From Rhodosorus marinus (Eukaryota; Rhodophyta; Stylonematophyceae; Stylonematales; Stylonemataceae), in the NCBI GenBank assembly GCA_029953675.1, contig JAMWBK010000005.1, positions 1,054,001 through 1,118,000 of the forward strand: 64,000 nt of DNA, given 5' to 3'. Shown here piece after piece: positions 10,666 to 22,874 of the stretch. The first letter of the stretch is position 1, and each line of letters opens with the position of its first letter. The position numbers and the translations under genes were made by a program. The notes below the pieces were generated by a model. The model did no database searches and was not told the origin of the DNA. It worked only from the letters and a program-made list of their open reading frames with translations.

Positions 10666-12598
10666 CGTTTTTCTTTCGGCCTAGTAAACCAAAGACCAAA
10701 ACACAACTAACTTCCTTGTTAACTCAAAATCCCCCACCCCCCGCCCCGCCAACACCCCACCCCTCAAAAGCAAAGAAAGCTAACCAGATCCCCAGCCACC
10801 AGCCTCCTTCACCTCCCCCTCCCCCACCACGGACATTTCCATGGAAATGTCAACGGACTAAATACTCGATGGAAATGGTCAGTTTACAACTAGGACGCGT
10901 GTCCTTACTTAGCATGTCATTCACTGAGTGGTATAAACGCGATTCCTTTAAAACAATAAAATTCAACATATATGACATAAAATCAATACAATATAATATA
11001 TCTAAACCAATCTTTTTATCCTTTTTCAGTCCGATGTCCAATAAACGTCGAATTATCACGGCAACTATTGTAGAATAAAGCAGAAATTACAAAGATGGAA
11101 TCCCGCCGTATGGTTTGGTGAAGGCTCCGTTCAGCAAATGAGAACTTGTGAGAACCTCCCCTAACAGAACGCTAGAGGAGAAGACGCGTGCGTGATTATT
11201 ATTGGATTATGAAGGATCGGTTTGGACACGTGGAAATAGGAAGTGGATAATGTTATAGGGGAAATAGGAAAAGTACAGGTTGCGCTGGCCTGCGAGAGGA
11301 ATGGTGTCGTGTTTGGAAAGCGGGCGCGGAGACGGTGAGAGATTCATTTTTACAGTAAAACGATATATTTGTTTTCCATCTTTTTCGTGGTGGTGGATGT
11401 TCTCTTTTTCTTTCTCCGACAGGGTAAGGGGGAGTGGGAAGAGAAAGGAATTTGGGGTGGTTGCCCAGGGGGGGGGATTTGGGTTTGTGAAACCCTTAGA
11501 GATTTGCACCCCCCTTTACAGGAGAACAAAAAATTCGTTTACTTCGTAATTCTGGAGCTTTTAGGTATATATGTGAAAGAAATACAACTTGTATAAGTAG
11601 CTATAAACTTCCCCCATTTTGAGTTTTTGGCCGGTTTGACGGTTGATTATTAAGAACAAGTCATGACCAAAAAAAATAGTAAAAGGGGGGGGGGGGGTTA
11701 TGGTTGCATTTTATTTAGTGAGCCTTTTGGAGCTTCTTGACGGGGCAGCCTTAGCGCTTCAAATGTCGCCAGACAGTCAAGACCTTTAATTGATTGATTT
11801 TCCGAAAAGGCGTTTTGGGTTGGAATGTCATTTGGGTTGAAGGATAAAATGTGGAATGCCACGATAGCGTTTGGCTGGTGAGGAGGTTGGGGCAAGCATT
11901 GTCAGATGTTCTCGCTCTGGTACAGGACTAGAGCGCCCATGATTTGACTAGCAAAGTCAAAAGGTGCCTACTTTGCAAGGACGGGGAAGGCACGATATCG
12001 AGCCTTTTGTCACGTGCTCTCTGAACGTCGCGATCTGGGAACTGGAATGACCTGCTTTGCACGTGATCGCGAATGGTTGTGCGATCCCGGCGACGTTCAC
12101 GAGTGCTTGGGTCCAGCCAGACCTCCAAAACTAGCAATCACGTAGGCGGACGCTTCGAAACCAGCGAAGCCTTTCGAGTTTCAGGATTGCATCCTATTGT
12201 CCACAGCTGTGCTCCCAGACTGGCGAGGATTGAGACCGCCTGGGTATATGGAGATAAGCCTTCATTATTTCGCAGTCCAGTCCAGGAGCTAGAATCCGGC
12301 AAGCAGACACACACTGAACGGTTTGAAGCTTTGGAACTGGCGGGTGCCCGCATGAACTCGCGTCTGTGGATCATTGGTACTTAGTATCTCTTCTTGGCAA
12401 GATAAAAAGGCGTTCCCCAAGACGTTGAAGAGCCGAGAAAGTATCGAAGCAGGGTATCATTTTGTTCATTCACAGGTTAACTTATATAAGTGTCCAGATT
12501 CGAATTATTTGAACAGAAGTACATCTCTAGAAGTGAAATGCCCACCGGAGCCATGTTCTAATGTCATATGCGAAGAGCCAATGGCTTGAACATCGCTT
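10666..12598. other. Intergenic, low-complexity tracts
   Basis: Holds a C-rich/pyrimidine tract (about 10730-10840), an A+T-rich section and a run of 13 G at 11685-11697. Open frames at 11.7-12.4 kb on both strands (up to 103 codons) lack recognisable content. Confidence 0.45.
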
Positions 12599-13662
12599 TC
12601 AGCCATTGAAAAGCTGGTTCTTAATAGTAAGGCTCAAAAGTCCCCTTATCTGCTCATTCGACACTTTTTGCGCCTCAGCCATGACCTGCATCATGTCAGC
12701 TTCATTAGAACTGCTATTTGGGAGCAAGTATCCGATCGTCGCATCTCGACGGTCTCTCTCTATGTGCTTCATTCTCTTGCTCAAGTCGGTGATCTGTCTG
12801 GCCAGCTGAGCCCGATCTTCCAACAAAGGAGACGTGGAGAGCGTGCTCGCCCAGAAACGGTTCCAAACGGCCTCTAGTAATGACGCATCCAGCTTGGACT
12901 TGAAACATTTGATTTCGAGCTTGTAGTACTTGGAATGATGATGCCCGTACTCAGCTATCTTCTCCAACGGAATAACCTGGTGGGAGCTCAGCATTTCCTG
13001 CCTCGGCTGATAGTCCTGTGAGTTAGGAACAAGAGTGACTCAATAACCAGACCCAGAAAAGCGAAAACGGCGAGTTCCAATCTCCGCTGGAACTTTTGTG
13101 AGCTCACTTTCTTGTACGTCCGGAACGCTCCAATATCTACCTTGCCGGAAGACATGGTTCGGATCGGATCAACGACAATAGCCACCCAGGGATCTGAATA
13201 GTCTTGATGTTGCCTCTGGGTATTCACATCAATCCCGCTGAGCCAGCAACCATAGTCGGGGTGGGAATGGTACCAACCTATGGAGTTTTCCTTCCTGTTC
13301 ACCTCCTGACCAGAGCACTGATAGTTGACTCGAAATTCTTCACCGTTGTCGAGAGCCTCCACGCGTACTTCCGTCCCTTCAACAGGAAGCGGAAACGAGT
13401 CCATAACGATGAACGAGTGGGGTTCGAACTTTCCCATCAGCGAACCCATGACCTCAAACCTTCCGCCTGACTTGGCATGCATAACCATCTTGATCAGTGC
13501 CAGAGCAGACACATGCACATACTTGAAATAATTAGGGTCCTTCTTCCAAGGCTGCTTCCTCCTCATGGCCTCCAGCGCTTCGTTGTCGTACTCGAACCAT
13601 TCGTGAGAAGTGTCAACCTTGTTGGCAGTCTCCCAATTCTGTAATGCCCGCTTCGCGTCCAT
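12599..13662 (-). CDS. CSN5: COP9 signalosome subunit 5 (JAMM deneddylase)
   Basis: Catalytic subunit of the COP9 signalosome, a zinc metalloprotease that removes Nedd8/Rub1 from cullins. Two exons, 13108-13662 and 12599-13015, give 323 residues. The MPN+ domain is complete. Glu70 and the JAMM motif HSHPDYGCWLSGID (His132, His134, Ser142, Asp145) supply the zinc ligands and catalytic acid. The N-terminus (WETANKVDTSHEWFEYD) and the C-terminal helical part (IPLEKIAEYGHHHSKYY, then LLEAVWNRFWASTLS, ending IKNQLFNG) are family-like. The ATG at 13662 gives the expected MDAKRALQNWE start. Function pairs with the Skp1 gene 12 kb away, since SCF cullins are CSN substrates. Confidence 0.97.
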
Positions 13663-14778
13663 CTCTGAGAAAAACAAACCAAAAACGGACAAAATCCTGA
13701 AAGAGCGGAAAAGCGTCGATGAGTAATGTTGTCTAACTCTCCAGAAGTCTAAACCTTCTCCGCCCCATGCCATCCCCTTGCTAGGCCATTGCGAATTGAG
13801 GGCCAGTACGGTGCTTATTGGTGTGTTTGAGGTAGAGAAAGAGACCAGAAAGCTTCTATTCCAGTCTAAAGATGAAGGAAACGTGCTGATTTCCATACAA
13901 ATCGAACCTTAATCTATCGACAAAGGTTGTGAAGCTACGCTTTTGAAGAGGTTCAAGGTTCATCATGAGCCCCACTCAAAAAAAAAATATCTGTTTGTCC
14001 CCGCAGCTCTCCGTCTACAAGATGGTGCAGCCGAGTGTGATCAAGCCTATCTCCTCTAAGCAGGTTTGCTAATGCTGCCAGAGCAGCTCATTTTGGACGC
14101 AATTTTTGCAGAGGATCTCCCAGCGGGCTCTGTTGTGGTTTGACACGAAAACAAAAAGCCTCAAGAGTCTCTTTCAAACAGGAAGACCAAAAGTCAAACT
14201 ATTGCGAACCAGCCATACTCCCGGGAAAAGACCAAGCAAACATCTTTCAATTCTTCTAGATCTCAAAGGTCGTGAAAACCTGTCTCAAAGGCTAACCCAA
14301 ACCAGTCATCGACTGCGCGACTGTGCCTCCGCTAGATCCATCGACCTTCAAAGCCTTCTTCCCTAGTCTCCCTCGATCACTGATCCTCGATAAGTCCTCA
14401 ACAGACTTACAATAGGCTCAAAATTTCTAAACTTAGATATTGCAACTGAATTAATGAAAATTATTAGACAAATAGTCTTTGATCTGAAACCAATTTATCT
14501 AGTTCTGGGTGCTGAGGATTCCTCTTAGACTAAAAGGAAAATCTCTGGTACTAGTGCCTAATGTTACACTGAATTCTTGATTTCTGAGAGTTTTTATTTG
14601 TCCATGATCAACATGCAGCTTCTTCGTTTTCGGATAGTTAGTTCAGTACTAAAGCATGTTGGCATGGATGGTCGGGGGGGCAACCCTGCAAAGTGGAGTG
14701 TATGTGGAGCAAGGTGACTATGTTTGTTAGACTTGAATGACTTGGTAACGTCCTCTTTGTATTTGTATCCATTGAAAG
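13663..14778. other. Divergent intergenic region
   Basis: Separates CSN5 (minus) from the coiled-coil gene (plus) and should hold both promoters. The middle part is A+T-rich. No other gene is supported. Confidence 0.45.
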
Positions 14779-16187
14779 ATGCAGTTTTCGTTTAACCTCT
14801 CGAAAGAAAAAGAGGATGGGTCGGGTTCTAGTAGACGAAGAATGTCCCTGCTGCCCTCCGAGCAAACCGAAAGAAGGCTACCGTTCTTCATGAAGGAGAT
14901 GGGTTTCGGCACGGACAGAGGTGAAAGCGCAAGAGTAGAGTCTAGAGGGAAAGAAGAATTCGGAAATTCTCCCTCAATAGGATACAAGAGGAAGAGCCAA
15001 CATTGTTCTGGGCTTGCTCACAACCGGTACTCCCCACTTCGATCAATTGTATTTCGGCTCAAGAAAATCGCCTAACAGTCCTGTTTCTTGGTTGAGTACG
15101 AATAGACAAGATGCAAAGGTCCAGTCTTGCGTGGAGAACTCGGCGAGCACATCGCCGTCGGGCATATCTGATGACACTGGACGTGCTCAGGAAGATCTGT
15201 TGAGTCCACCCTTCCCTAGCTCTCATAAAGCCCTCATACGCATGATGCACGTCATTTGCTGATTTCACACTTCACTCAGGTCACGAGAAAGGAAAAGCCT
15301 ACCAATAGGGCTGGGGAGAAGCAGCGAATTGCGGAAAAGTCTGTCCCCAGTGGAATTCAAGGACCCTAACGATCTCAACCTACCCATGAGGAACTCTCTA
15401 AAAGCAACACCGCGAAGCATAGAGAGGCCTTTCATGACGTCTGTTCAGCCCCCTGGCAACCCCGCACTGCCATTGAGAATCCATACTCCAAGGTCCAAGC
15501 GCTTGCTTCAGCCGGGCTCTCAACAAGCCCCTCCACCAGCTATTACCACTGGCTCGGCAACGCATAGTCGGAACGGCCACCCAGACCTCGAAAATCAAAT
15601 GAGCAAAGTTCAGGGCCTGATAGTAAGAGCCAAAACCGGAGCTGAAGCGATGCATAAACTTCAGCGTCAGCACGAGGTTGACCAGGTAGCCTTGAAAGAG
15701 CTCGAAGGTATGCTGAAGAGCTCCCGATCACGATTACGCAGTTCGGGATCCACCTGGCTAAATTTGATTGAGTATCGTGCTTAAGAAAACATCCTCATGG
15801 CCAAGAATCGAGCTCTCGCTCTTGCATCACCGTCCCGAGTATCGCGGCTGGTCGCGAAGAGTACGAGCTTAGTAAGGACAGTGGCAGAGCTACTCGAAGA
15901 ATGAGGATCAATAACTGTGGATCACAAAGTTCAGCTTGGAGGAGCACATCATTCAGATATTAAGTAGTTTTTATCTGAACTCCTTAAATTTAAATCGGAA
16001 GCGCACTGAACATTTTGACAGCTCTGCCGCAGCACTCGAGTCAGCTCATCCTAGGCGGGGTCCACAGCGGGATTCCCTGCAGAGCTTCATAAGAGCAAAC
16101 CGTCAAGCTGGCTCCATCACGGACAGACCTCGATTGATTAAGGGTCAAAAGAAATCCGTTCGATTGCACAAGCAACATCCCTCTTGA
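14779..16187 (+). CDS. Unassigned basic, Ser-rich protein with a coiled-coil segment
   Basis: Five exons can be joined with consistent phases: 14779-15026, 15079-15198, 15280-15707, 15786-15871, 16002-16187, about 355 residues. Donors are GTACTC, GTTGAG (weak), GTATGC and GTAAGG. The first 220 residues are Ser/Arg/Pro-rich and look disordered (KRLLQPGSQQAPPPA). A helical stretch follows: KLQRQHEVDQVALKELEEN, running to SRVSRLVAKSTSL. The tail is basic (RLIKGQKKSVRLHKQHPS). It stops 97 bp before the convergent hemerythrin-domain gene, which favours a real gene. No family was recognised; it could be a cytoskeletal, centriolar or chromatin protein. The second intron is the least certain. Confidence 0.5.
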
Positions 16188-16283
16188 TCAGCTGTACACA
16201 GAGGAATTCCGAGCCGGCCTGCTGCTGACACCACTTGCTCAAAAGTCACAGTCCAATTCACAAGTATCTGCTCTCACTCAGCT

Positions 16284-18506
16284 TCATCCTTGAACCAGCT
16301 TTGCATTTGCCTGCGCACTTTCAACTTTTTTCATCAAGTCAACGAGCTCGTGGTCCGCAAAGTTGACCAAGAAGTGCGGCAGCAGGTGCTCTTCTTCCTT
16401 TTCGACATGTTCCGTGTCCAAAGCAGTGAAGCGGTATACTTGGAGGAACAGCTCTGTGGCCTTTGCCTCGTTCAAAGTACTAATCAAATCGTGAAGTTGG
16501 GTGAGTCGTCCGCTCTGTTTATAATGGTCAACAGAGTACGCCTCAGCAACTCCGGGCTTGCGTTTCACGAGCTCCGGGAACAGAATAGCATCCGCAATGC
16601 GACAATGCATGGCAAGCGCTTCAGCCAAATTGTAGTACGTAGACTCAAGCACCTGAATCTGCAATCAAAGATACAGTATCAAAAGAGTTAGTCCTAGCAG
16701 CACCAGCAAGGTTCACGAGGCAACTTCACATATGGCAACGTAAGCTCACATTTTCCTCTGTACATTCGCTAACCAAAACCGACGACGCTTCGGAGAAATC
16801 GTTCCGAAGTTGCCGAATATCCGAGCTCAGGCCAACAAAGAAGTCCGCAAACTGACTTTTAACAGCTGAGTCCGCAGTTCCCACGTCCGCTCCCGGTACA
16901 AACGGTTGGATGTCCTGCTTTTCCGCCCGCAAAACATTATCGACCAAGTTGCTGCCCTGTCCACGGCTTTGATCGTTGATCATGCCTCCGTATCCATTTC
17001 GCGGATCCTCCATTCGGAGACTGTCATTTCGGTCTGTCGACCGGTCAGGTTTCGCCTTCGCGGCAAATTCTAATGAGTACAGCTTAATATACAACTCTTG
17101 AAGATCTCCCACATCGTCTGTAGGAATGAACCTTGGAGGAAGCATGCTCGGGTCTTGAATGAATCCTAAGATGTTACTCCGCACGCAACTCAGATGCTCT
17201 GAAATCCATCTTCGCAAAAGAACGTGGAAAGGAGAAACAATCGATCGTTAGCCTATGCTTAGAGAGCGACTTCTTGCTGTGCTCACGAAAGCCTACCTGG
17301 TTGCTTCCGGGGGCCGAGTGTAATCCTGTCGAATGGAAATATGCCAGGCGGCCAGAAAAGTTCCATCATAGCTTCCAATAGGCCCGTTCTTTCTCACATA
17401 GCAGGAGAGACAATTCGGGGTTCGGCACTGCGGAGGGAAGCCACAAGCGCACAGAAAACTCCGAAGCGTAAACTCTCCGCTATCAGGATAGTGCTCTCCG
17501 TCTCGAAGAATCACAACAACGTTGCTGAAACGGACTGCCAACAAAGCAGGATGCCTTGATTTGAACCTAATATTAGGAGCTTGGAAGTATCTCATAAGCC
17601 CTGCCCACGAATTATCAATTGGCTCCTCAACGGTACGGCCGTGATGATCTGAAATCTTCTTCACAAAAACCCTCGTAAATAGCTCCGGTGAGAAAGGGGA
17701 GTGAATTGAAACCTCCGACGCACTTCCCGCTGATTCTGACTTTTTTCTCTTCTTATCTGCATCCTTTCGCGAGTAAACTGAAAAGGCGCTCGAAATGAGC
17801 GACGCTAACACGTATTGATTACCAAGCGAATCTCTTTCTACAATGGAGACCAAGAAGTGGAACCTCTTCCCTCCGTGCGTGTTGCTCGTGCCTACAATTA
17901 CGTAACGGAGCGGAGTGAGAAATCTCTTGCCTTTTTGGAGTGATTCTTGCTTCTGTGCTTACCCATTAGCCTTAGTCTAGAAAACCGGCATTCGCTATCT
18001 ACTATGTGCGACACCGCATATTTTTGATCCCTCTCGGGTACAATGAGACCGACGTCTTCCAACTCGTTCGAATTGCTGGCAATACACACGATCGAGAACC
18101 GTACTTCCAAGTTCTGCCTCCCTTCCTTGTCGTTCACTCGCACGCATACTTCTGGAAGGCGCCATGTCTTGTGCCACCTCCATTCTTGTTTCTCAGCATC
18201 CCACGACAGAGGCTTGTCCAAAGACACAGATACATTCAAACTGCCTGGCCACTCGCTGGGAAGCGTAAGCCTACTGTCATTCGCAAAGCCGCGCACAACT
18301 GACGCTCTGCATCGCTCCCAGGAGAAGTCATGTTTGCGATCGTCAGCAACCACGACGTTATCAGCTTCCCAGGGTAAGTCTTGAGGATCCTGGGCAAATT
18401 TGAGCTCCGCCTTCGCCGGCCCGCCGAAATCCAGCTCACCTCCCCCCTCGCGGATCCCGGACCCGACTGAATCAAACCCTCTGTAGCCTTTCGTTAATCC
18501 ATCCAT
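16284..18506 (-). CDS. Novel nuclear-type protein with C-terminal hemerythrin-like (HHE) domain
   Basis: Four exons (17963-18506, 17297-17891, 16750-17209, 16284-16658), phases 1-2-0, give 657 residues. The last ~150 form a hemerythrin-like four-helix bundle. His551 lies in ALAMHCR before FPEL, His578 in SVDHYK, and His617/Glu621 in EHVEKEEEHLLPHF. The first helix (FADFFVGLSSDIRQLRNDF) lacks the usual iron-ligand His. Residues 1-230 look beta-rich and end in GTSNTHGGKRFHFLVSIVE, then SVYSRKDADKKRKK with a basic nuclear-signal-like run; this resembles an Ig-fold DNA-binding domain of the p53/STAT/CudA kind, but only by eye. Five clustered cysteines (C329, C331, C337, C342, C345) may bind metal. 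It could be an iron- or redox-responsive regulator; that role is inference. Confidence 0.82.
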
Positions 18507-20744
18507 GGGCTCAGCAGTATTAATTAACCAAACCAAACTACGTAGAGACAATCGACCCTCTGTACGCCAAAAAACCCCAAACCGATTCACGACCACGGTA
18601 CTGACAGCGATAACCTCCAACTTGCTCCCATCCTTTGCTGACCCTCTGCTCCACCTTCACACAAAAGTACACTATCCGTTCCAGACAACCCCAGAACGCC
18701 AACCCCCTTCCAAAAAAACCAACCGTCCACGTCCTGACCCACTCCTCAACTCTTCCTCCCAGTTCCCAAGGACAAGCCCGTGCAACAGCTCCTCACAAAC
18801 AAGTAGTCAAACCTAAATCCGCTTTCAAAAGCAAAAACACCCGAAAAAAGAATTTTCTTCTTTTGGTCCACGCTCCCTTCTCTGCTACCCTGCCACCTGT
18901 GAACAATGACCACCTCCCCCCCCCTCCTGAACGACGGTCAATGTCCCTCCCTCCTAACCAATGACCAATCTTACCCGTCCCCCTTCCCCCCCCCTTGCTT
19001 CTGAACGATACCCAATCTCCCGAATCTTGAACCCTCAAATCTTCACCTCCAATACACTCAACTCGCAAAGCCCCTCAACCCCGCCCTCTCCTCATCCTCC
19101 CAACCTCGTAAAACTCATGAAGGTCCCCAACTTAAAAAGCCTCATCTTTCGCCAAAAGCTTAAAAAAAAAAAACTTACCTCGTCCTTATCAAAATCAACA
19201 ACCAAACAGCAAAAGCGAATCCACATGCGAGCCACCGTACTTCCGACCATCATCCCCTCTTCCAATCTCCAAATTTCTCGATATTATAATAAAACAGAAA
19301 AATAAAACAGTATTTGTTATTCCCGGAAATCTTACATTCCCTCCCCCTTCGTGTCATTCGTTAATATTTCCCTCGTAAAAACTGAAAAACGTAAGAAGGA
19401 GCGCTCGAAACTGTCATACATCCAGAAAAGTGACAACGCCATCCCCCCCAAAAAGAGTTAAAAAGGGGATTTCGTTTCCCATCAGCACCGAGTTGATAGA
19501 TAAAGCTCCGTTTTATAGTTATTTTTATAGTAATAAAAACAGTCCTTGGGATTCTTTTTTTTGGATTAGATTCATGGCTTGTGGCGAGATAGAAGGGGGG
19601 GGGGAGGGCGTGGAGATGTGTACAATAGAAATTGAAACTGGAGAGTCAGTCATTTTTAATATATGATTGGATTTTCTGGTGCTTTTCTTTTCTTTCATAG
19701 GTGAGTTTTCTAAAATAGATTGATAAAGAGAATTCCGCATGAATCAATGGTCGAATGAGATTTGTATTACGGATAAAATATTAAGTAGTTCCGGAAACAT
19801 GTATAAAAAAGTAACGAATTTTATGAGCGAGCAGGGGGGTTTGCAATTCGCGAGTTCACATCCATTTGGGCGGCGCTTCCCCCCTCTCCCCCCCAATCCC
19901 GATGAGTTTCTGAAGATTATTTGCCCCTAGTACTCACTCCTCCCCTCCCTTCCCCTTTTCCTTTCACACTACTCATGGCCGGGTTTCGTTGGAAAAATAA
20001 TAATAAAATCTAATTTTGGAGGGGATGGATATCCTGTTCTGGTGCTTCGTACTTTTTCGTACTCCTTTTTTTTTTTGTAGGGTTGGAATGGTTCTCGCCC
20101 CTCCCCCCCCAAACAAGTGAATAATAATCAATTTTTTCCAGAAAGGATCTGGGTCCAGGGTTGTGTAGAATAATAGTACGTTCGTAGGTACTTCTCTTTT
20201 TTAATCAAAAGTTGAATCCACATTTCGAACATGCATTTTGGTAATGTTAGGGACTAATTTGTACTATACACACACTATGTACTAATATGTGTGGGTGTGT
20301 ACGAAGGAGCATATTGAGCGTTGAGTATCGTGGGTCGAGGGGTACGAGATCAGAGCTCCGACCCGCATGCTCAAGGTGCTTGGAGTACTGAACAAGAATT
20401 TGAACGGCGTGGTTTGCGATACACACCGTGGGTTCACCTCGAAATACATCAATCAAAGGTATTCCAGTAGCACGAACGAAGGGTAGTACGAAGCTATAGT
20501 TGGATCGCCCGAAGTACATAGTAAGCGGGTCGCGGTGATCAGCCCTTCGCGGCTACCCCCTACCTCTATCAGCACCGCCTCATCGCCAGTTTTGAGGTTG
20601 CTAGTGCTGCATTTTTAGGATGCTTTTGAGAAAAGGAAGACGTCTGGGCGAGCACGAAGACGTTGCTAATGTCAGCCGGAAACTTCCATTCCTGGAGCGC
20701 TCGGTATTAGGTGAACAGAGCAGCCGATCGGTGTTACCACTTCC
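18507..20744. other. Gene-poor, pyrimidine- and A+T-rich stretch
   Basis: From 18.5 to 19.3 kb the plus strand is C/A/T-rich, with many CCCC and CCTCC runs. From 19.3 to 20.2 kb it is A+T-rich with G or C runs (near 19597 and 19880). A 90-codon minus frame ending at 20247 has no recognisable content. Confidence 0.45.
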
Positions 20745-21912
20745 TTAGATCTTTTTACTTTCGAGCAGAGATCTGATTTTAGTTTTCAAGAGGTCGGAGT
20801 CCTCGCTCTCATCGGATAGCCTTCCAGATATTATGCCTGGCGTTTTCGCTTTCAAGTCTTCCTCAATAAAATGCATATGCTTGAAATTCAGCAACGACTC
20901 TATCGCCGCGTATCGCAACGTCCAATCCTCGCAGTCAACCAGCAGTTGTAGTGTGGCATATGCATCGTTGGCGTCCTCCTTGTCGTCGTAGTTCAGGCTG
21001 GCCAGGACGCCACATGCAGTCCTACGGCATCTCGGAATTAAATGATCTACAGCACAATCCTTCATGATGAGAAAGACGCTCGGGTCGGCGAAATAGCCCA
21101 AAAGTCTCAAGCCTTCTCCCTGAGCGGAGTAGTTCAATCCTTTCAAAAGCTGGTGGGAACAAACAAGGCGGAGCCAGCTGAGATGAGTACTGAAATCATT
21201 TCGAAGAAGGTTTATCGGAATGCAACCACGGGCCACGGCTCTAGGTTTCCAAGGGCTTGCAAACTCTTACACTGAGAATTGGAGAGATAAGACTGGCGTC
21301 CATGACCTCCTCCAGCGCCCGAGATGCCGCGTTCACGTGGTGCATAGCTGGCAAGGTCAGGCAATCCACAAGAACTACCTTGAGCTCCTCGTAGTCGGCT
21401 CTATGCGCGAGCACCTCGTCAACAGCCCGCTCATATTCCTCAATCGTGCCGGCACCGTCCTTAATCGTGTGAACACTGTTCTGCAAAGAAATCGGAAGGT
21501 TGGACACGTCCACTAACCCGATTCAACAAGACACCAGTTCAGTCCTAGGAAACCTCAACGAGGGAGCGATCTGTATCGGCCCGAGCTTTTGCGACTCAAC
21601 AAAGCAGTAGAGGTCGTAAAGCCGAGGAACAGCCCCTGAGTGTGACAACGTACCCTCATACTTTAGACCTCCAAAACGAGCTGTCCAGCTCCTAGCACCA
21701 GAAAACTTTACGCTTGGTTTTTTGGTGCACAATCGCGAAGGCCCCGGGAACCTCCCCAGGGAACACCCGCTGGCTGAAAAACCAAATCCCAACCAGTTTC
21801 TCGACCCATCTGCCCAAACTGAGTCTAAGCTGTTCATCTGAAGGTACTCTAAGTATTTTCCTCGTGGCACTTCGTGTCTGTGCCGTCCGCCCTGCTCAAT
21901 CTCCCCCACCAT
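20745..21912 (-). CDS. HEAT-repeat protein, phycobilin-lyase-like, probably plastid-targeted
   Basis: Three exons (21535-21912, 21271-21480, 20745-21149), all phase 0, about 330 residues. The middle and end are HEAT-like helix pairs: VNAASRALEEVMD, EGLRLLGYFADPSVF, PRCRRTACGVLASL, YATLQLLVDCEDWTLRYAAIESLLNF. The last matches the PBS-lyase HEAT pattern found in CpcE/CpcF and NblB proteins, which attach or remove bilins on phycobiliproteins. The first ~80 residues are Ser/Arg-rich without repeats and could be a transit peptide; an internal ATG at 21837 would shorten it. The acidic tail (SDESEDSDLL) is unusual. It could instead be a generic HEAT adaptor. The lyase reading is moderate and would imply a phycobilin-containing alga. 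Confidence 0.7.
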
Positions 21913-22874
21913 GTCAGTTCCGATCTCGATCTCCTCGTCCCCCTACAAGGCCCAACGTCCTGCGACGATTGGGGGATGCAGAACGAGGAACGAGTTTCGG
22001 GTTTTTACCGGTACTTCTCTGCAAAATTTGCTAACCGTGAGCCAGCAGCGCGACCTTGAAAGCTGTAGGAGGAGGCAAAAGCTGTGCGCTTCGTCATCCT
22101 GTTCTCTTCAGGATGCGAGTAACCGTAGATGACGATGCTGCTTTAAGAATAGAGGAATGTGCGAGGCAAGCACGCGAATGGATTGAACAGGACAATAGAG
22201 AGCCGGGATCTCCTCTCTATTATTCGCAAATTCGGGTCCTAGAGTCCGATTTGGGCCTTGGTCTGAGTGAACCGAGGCGCCTCTTCCGCCTGGGGGCAAG
22301 GGCTACCACGCAAAGGCAAGGAATCCAAACCCGACAATACGCCAGTGGTCCCGACTGTCGCTCCGTAGTTCTGCGGAGCGACAGTGAACTATCATAAAAA
22401 AAAAGGATTGAACAAGACCAGAATAGCGTTTTCAGGACCAAAAGGATCAATTTTTAGCTCCCAAAGTTGTAACCTCGGTTTCGGATAAGAAAGTTATAAA
22501 TCTAGAAATTTACGGTTATGGACAGCTGTCCAGCAGCGATCGTCAAAAAAAGGAAGAATCTAGAGCCAGAATCTCCTTGTTTTGAACCAAGATGTGAAAA
22601 AAATTCAAAAAAGTCTGTTATTATGGTCAATGCAACGGGTCAGAAAATGCTAAGATATAGACTCTGTTGACCCTCCATTTTGTTTTCTATTTAACAAGCC
22701 CGGGTCTGTCTCAATGGCTGGTGGGGTTGGGGGAGGCCGGGAGGAGTGTTGGCAGGAAGGGTTGAAGCTGTATGCGGTTAGGGGTTTGAAAGGATTCTTG
22801 AAGGACTCAGTATTAGATTTGAAAAGTCGCGAATTTTGCTTTCCGTTCTCGAGTTTTCTTTGTGATCAGTCGCG
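21913..22874. other. Divergent intergenic region between HEAT gene and YJU2
   Basis: Contains the hairpin at 22354-22385 and presumably both promoters. Short frames (up to 113 codons) on either strand are not family-like. Confidence 0.45.
22354..22385. repeat. Perfect 12-bp inverted repeat (hairpin) followed by an A-run
   Basis: Arms ACTGTCGCTCCG (22354-22365) and its exact reverse complement (22374-22385) enclose an 8-nt loop. About 10 nt later comes a run of nine A. It lies in the divergent spacer between the HEAT-repeat gene and YJU2, away from any coding frame I support. Its function is unknown. Confidence 0.85.
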
